Shown here: piece after piece, positions 6,543 to 9,377 of the stretch
How the letters are laid out: every line of letters starts with the position of its first letter
Position numbering within the stretch: the first letter of the stretch is position 1
Source of the DNA: DATLWN01 sp964422615
GTDB lineage: Bacteria; Pseudomonadota; Zetaproteobacteria; Mariprofundales; Mariprofundaceae
Length of the DNA stretch: 9,377 bases
Direction of reading: 5' to 3'
Assembly (NCBI GenBank): GCA_964422615.1
Contig: CAYRBJ010000048.1
Location: forward strand, 1 to 9,377
Made by a program: the position numbers and the translations under genes
The notes under the pieces: generated by a model
The model's database searches: none
Told to the model about the DNA's origin: nothing
The model's input: the letters and a program-made list of their open reading frames with translations, nothing else

Positions 6543-6908
6543 TGGCGAACGGCTGACGGCCACCGACACGATATAGGCGAACACCACGAGCGCGGCCACC
6601 CAGGCCATGCGGCGCACGCCATCGCTGCGCCCGAAGCGCATGACCACGAAGCCGAGGCCGATGTAGAGCACCACCGCCGCCAGCTTCGCCGTCAGCCATG
6701 GCGATTCGAACGGGATCTGGTGCAGCCACCAGGCCAAGGCCACGCCGCTGCCCAGCAGCAGCGCATCGACGGTATCCGGCACGATGCGCGCCCACAGCAT
6801 CGAGGCGATCGGCCTGTGATGCAGCACGCGCATTCCCCGCCAGACAAACAGCCCCAGTGACAACGAGGCGCAGCTCATGTGGAAACCCTTCAGGATCGCG
6901 AAGCCCAG
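6525..6908 (-). CDS. sirB2: SirB2-family small membrane protein
   Basis: The protein has about four hydrophobic helices and the SirB2 pattern: LKGFHMSCASLSLGLFVWRG, then RIVPDTVDALLL, GVALAWWL, WLTAKLAAVVLYIGLGF, and the end SRSPLPYL. E. coli SirB2 is 130 residues; this is 127 when read from CTG 6908. The role of SirB2 is not settled: the name comes from an effect on Salmonella invasion gene expression, but the protein is a widespread inner-membrane protein. The CTG at 6908-6906 follows AAGGGGG (6920-6914, - strand) with 5-nt spacing. ATG 6956 would add 16 residues unlike the family and lacks a Shine-Dalgarno, and the first ordinary ATG inside (FHM) would cut the first helix. An ATG at 6913-6911 is in the wrong frame by one base. 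The 3' end overlaps the di-heme gene by 18 bp, tail to tail. Confidence 0.85.
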   Translation of the reverse strand: MGFAILKGFHMSCASLSLGLFVWRGMRVLHHRPIASMLWARIVPDTVDALLLGSGVALAWWLHQIPFESPWLTAKLAAVVLYIGLGFVVMRFGRSDGVRRMAWVAALVVFAYIVSVAVSRSPLPYLG

Positions 6909-6956
6909 ATCATCCCCCTTGCCGGACGGCTTGATGCTGCCACACCGGCACGGCAT

Positions 6957-7044
6957 CAGGCCCGGCGCAGGCTAGCGCGCAGGCGGACCGACCGACAGCC
7001 CTGTTCCCCGCCGCCGACTGCATCTACGATAATACTGATTATCT
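6957..7044. promoter_or_regulatory. Divergent intergenic region with an AT-rich inverted repeat
   Basis: The region separates the sirB2-like gene from the permease. Most of it is GC-rich, but 7022-7044 is sharply AT-rich and holds GATAAT (7028-7033), 4 nt, ATTATC (7038-7043), a perfect inverted repeat ending one base before ATG 7045. GATAAT could be a -10 (5 of 6) with transcription starting near 7040-7045. On the other strand TATTAT could serve as a -10 for sirB2. No good -35 is visible in either direction. The arms resemble those of a Fur box, but the spacing differs from the canonical 19-bp site. Confidence 0.4.
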
Positions 7045-9354
7045 ATGGAACGCATCAGCCTAAGCCGGAACCTGGGATTGTTCTCCGCCACCATGATCGG
7101 CATCGGCGGCATGATCGGCGCCGGCATCTTCGCCCTGACCGGCATCGCCGCCGGCATCTCCGGCTCCTCCGTGGCCCTGGTGTTCATCCTCAACGGCCTG
7201 CTGACGCTGCCGACCGCCATGGCCTATGCGGAACTGTCCTCCTCGCTGCCGCGGGCCGGCGGCGGCTACGCCATCATCCAGGAGGGCATGGGCGGAGCCA
7301 ACGGCTTTTTGGCCGGCTGGATGAGCCTGTTCGCCTATATCGCCGCCGGGGCGCTGTACGCCCTGGCATTCGCCCGTTTCGCCACCAAAAGCTGGTTGCT
7401 GCTCGGCATGCCGGGCCTGGGCCTCGGCCCCGATGCCTTGGCGGGCGTGTTCACGGCGGCCATCGTGCTCGCATTCACCGGCATCAACGTGCTCGGCGCC
7501 ACCGAGGCGGCCCGGGTCGGCAATATCGTCACCCTGGCCAAGGTGCTGGTGCTGTGCCTGTTCGTGCTGGCCGGCCTGAGCGCCCTGGGGCATGAGCCGG
7601 CGGCGGTGCACCGCATCACGAGCGATTTCCTGCCCCAAGGCGCCGGCGGCGTGCTCGTGGCCATGGGCCTGACCTACGTGGCCTTCGAGGGCTTCGAGAT
7701 CATCGCCCAGTCCGGCGAGGAGGTCATCGACCCGAAACGCACCCTGCCGCGCGCCATCTTCCTGTCCATCGCCATCGTGCTGCTGCTGTATGTCGGCGTG
7801 GCCCTGGTCACCTTCGGCATGGTGGTGCCGCCGGCCGGCATCAGCCCGCACGCCTATCTCGGTTCCCTGAAGGAAATGGCCGTGGTCGAGGCGGCCAGAC
7901 GCGTGTTCACCCCCGGCATCGGCAACCTGCTGCTATTGGCCAGCGGCCTGGCGGCCACGGCGTCCGCCCTGAACGTCACCATGTACTCGGCCTCCCGCGT
8001 GGCCCTGGCCATGGGGCGGGAGGGGCATCTGCCGCCATGGTTCGCGCGCGTCGGCACGCGCCGGCACACGCCGTGGCTGGCCGTGCTGGCCAGCGGACTG
8101 CTGATGCTGTGCATGGCCGCCTTCTTCCCCATCGAGCAGGCGGCGGCGTCCGGCAGCCTGATGTTCCTGTTCCTGTTCCTGCAGGTGAACCTGACGCTGC
8201 TGGTGCTGCGCCGGAACAAGCCCGAGATGCACCGCCCGTATGCCATGCCGTGGTCGCCGCTGCTGCCGCTGCTGGCCATCGCCGGCAACGCCCTGCTGGC
8301 GCTGCAGCTGTTCACCTACAGCCCGCTGGTGTGGTATGTGGCCAGCTTCTGGATCATGGCCGGGGCGCTGATCTACTACGCCTACGTGGCCAGGCAACAG
8401 GTGCGCGAGAAGCGCACGGAGGTGGCGTTCGAGGAGGTGTTCGTCAGCCGCGACTACTCGGTGCTGGCCGCCGTGGAGCGGCAGGCCGACGCCAGGGCGC
8501 TGGGCACGGTGGCCGCCACCATCGCCAAGGCGCAGAAGGGCGAGGTGCTGGCGCTGCATGTGATCGGCGTGCCGGGTCCGCTGGGCATCGACGAGGGCAG
8601 GCGCTTCATCGAATCGGCGCGCCGCTGCATCGAGCCGGTTCGCGAGAGCGCGGATGAGCTGCATGTGCCCGTACACAGCGTGGTGCGCCTGAGCCGCGAT
8701 GTGGTCGAGGCCATCCGCGACACGGCGCGCGAGAACGAGACCAACCTGATCCTGCTGCGTTACGGGGCCCCGCCCACCGTCCGGGGACGGCTGTTCGGCT
8801 CGATCATCGATCCGATCCTGGCCGCCCCGCCCTGCGACGTGGCCGTGGTGCGCCCGGTGGGCAGAAAGGCTGTGCGCCGCATCCTGGTACCGATCACCCT
8901 GGGCTCCGGCAGCGCCAGGATCATCCGTTTCGCCCGCGCCTATGCGGCCCATGGTCATGCTGATGCTACGGTGATCCTGCTGCACGTCACCGCCGGCAAG
9001 GGCGAAGCGGAGCAGAACGCCGACACCCTGTTCGCCCCGCTGGTCGAGGGCACCCAGGGAGGAAGGCTGGAATACCGGCTGGTGGCCGGACGCTCCGTGT
9101 CGGCCACCATCCTCGAACAGGCGGAGGATTGCCAGCTGGTGATCATGGGTGCGACCACCCAGCCGCTGTTCAGGCGCCTGCTGCTCGGCGATATCCCGAA
9201 GCGGGTGCTGCGCCAGGCCCGGATCACCACCATCGTACTCAAACCGGCGCGTGCCGGCATCGCCGAGGCGGCCCAGCACGGCCTGATGCCAAGGCTGCGG
9301 CGATGGCTGAAGATACTGAGGGATGCGCTGCTCTCCCGCGCCGGCGGACCGTGA
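7045..9354 (+). CDS. APC-family amino-acid permease fused to two UspA domains
   Basis: The 769-residue protein joins an inner-membrane amino-acid/polyamine transporter to a cytosolic stress-sensor-like tail. Residues 1-445 contain about 12 hydrophobic segments and APC signatures: GIGGMIGAGIF in helix 1, AYAELSSSLPRAGGGYA after helix 2, and FEGFEIIAQSGEEVIDPKRT with PRAI in helix 6. After a charged junction (QQVREKRTEVAFEE), residues about 466-600 form a first Usp domain and 609-736 a second (RILVPITLG at its start, VIMGATTQP then LLLGDIPKRVLRQA near its end). The usual Usp ATP motif ends in G-S/T: the first domain keeps GS (RGRLFGS) but its early part is altered, and the second reads GD. APC-Usp fusions are known in other bacteria and archaea. 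Nucleotide-gated amino-acid or polyamine transport is a plausible inference, and the substrate is unknown. There is no Shine-Dalgarno before ATG 7045. Confidence 0.93.
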   Translation: MERISLSRNLGLFSATMIGIGGMIGAGIFALTGIAAGISGSSVALVFILNGLLTLPTAMAYAELSSSLPRAGGGYAIIQEGMGGANGFLAGWMSLFAYIAAGALYALAFARFATKSWLLLGMPGLGLGPDALAGVFTAAIVLAFTGINVLGATEAARVGNIVTLAKVLVLCLFVLAGLSALGHEPAAVHRITSDFLPQGAGGVLVAMGLTYVAFEGFEIIAQSGEEVIDPKRTLPRAIFLSIAIVLLLYVGVALVTFGMVVPPAGISPHAYLGSLKEMAVVEAARRVFTPGIGNLLLLASGLAATASALNVTMYSASRVALAMGREGHLPPWFARVGTRRHTPWLAVLASGLLMLCMAAFFPIEQAAASGSLMFLFLFLQVNLTLLVLRRNKPEMHRPYAMPWSPLLPLLAIAGNALLALQLFTYSPLVWYVASFWIMAGALIYYAYVARQQVREKRTEVAFEEVFVSRDYSVLAAVERQADARALGTVAATIAKAQKGEVLALHVIGVPGPLGIDEGRRFIESARRCIEPVRESADELHVPVHSVVRLSRDVVEAIRDTARENETNLILLRYGAPPTVRGRLFGSIIDPILAAPPCDVAVVRPVGRKAVRRILVPITLGSGSARIIRFARAYAAHGHADATVILLHVTAGKGEAEQNADTLFAPLVEGTQGGRLEYRLVAGRSVSATILEQAEDCQLVIMGATTQPLFRRLLLGDIPKRVLRQARITTIVLKPARAGIAEAAQHGLMPRLRRWLKILRDALLSRAGGP

Positions 9355-9377
9355 ACAGCTGAGGGACGAGTGCTGAG
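9355..9377 (+). other. Post-permease tail, 23 nt
   Basis: The last 23 bases follow the TGA of the permease gene. I see neither a terminator hairpin nor the start of another gene, but the stretch is too short to judge. Confidence 0.5.

Overview
The window is a GC-rich proteobacterial chromosome segment, most likely from a gammaproteobacterium. The basis is gene order: the 3' end of tolQ, then tolR, tolA, tolB, pal, cpoB (ybgF), queE and queC, all on the + strand. This cell-envelope block followed by the two 7-deazaguanine genes is a known gammaproteobacterial arrangement, as in pseudomonads. The divergence of TolA, TolB and Pal from the enterobacterial proteins, and the missing tRNA after queC, argue against a close relative of Escherichia or Pseudomonas. 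I cannot name a genus from the sequence alone.

Positions 1-5339 are one co-directional block. TolQ/TolR/TolA form the inner-membrane, proton-driven part. TolB is the periplasmic propeller. Pal is the peptidoglycan-binding lipoprotein. CpoB is the coiled-coil/TPR accessory factor. Together they constrict the outer membrane at division. QueE and QueC make the pre-queuosine intermediates CDG and preQ0 and are physically coupled to the tol-pal genes. Several junctions are unusual: a 159-nt spacer between tolQ and tolR, a TTG-started tolA overlapping tolR, a good sigma70-type promoter laid over the tolB stop codon ahead of pal, a 14-bp terminator-like hairpin with a U-tract inside the first codons of cpoB, and a queE whose conserved N-terminus can only be reached from a non-AUG (apparently AUA) start.

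Positions 5340-9377 are a different neighbourhood. A di-heme cytochrome c peroxidase/MauG-family periplasmic protein (5403-6542) is read from its own putative promoter, which has a tandem 9-bp repeat and an 11-bp palindrome. It converges with, and overlaps by 18 bp, a small SirB2-family membrane protein on the - strand (6525-6908). Divergent from that is a 769-residue APC-type amino-acid permease fused to two universal-stress-protein domains (7045-9354), preceded by an AT-rich inverted repeat and no visible ribosome-binding site.

There is no CRISPR array, IS element, tRNA, rRNA or phage gene that I can see. Most genes are ordinary in family. The interest lies in expression signals and start codons at the tol-pal-que junctions and in the permease-Usp fusion, rather than in a clearly new multi-gene system.
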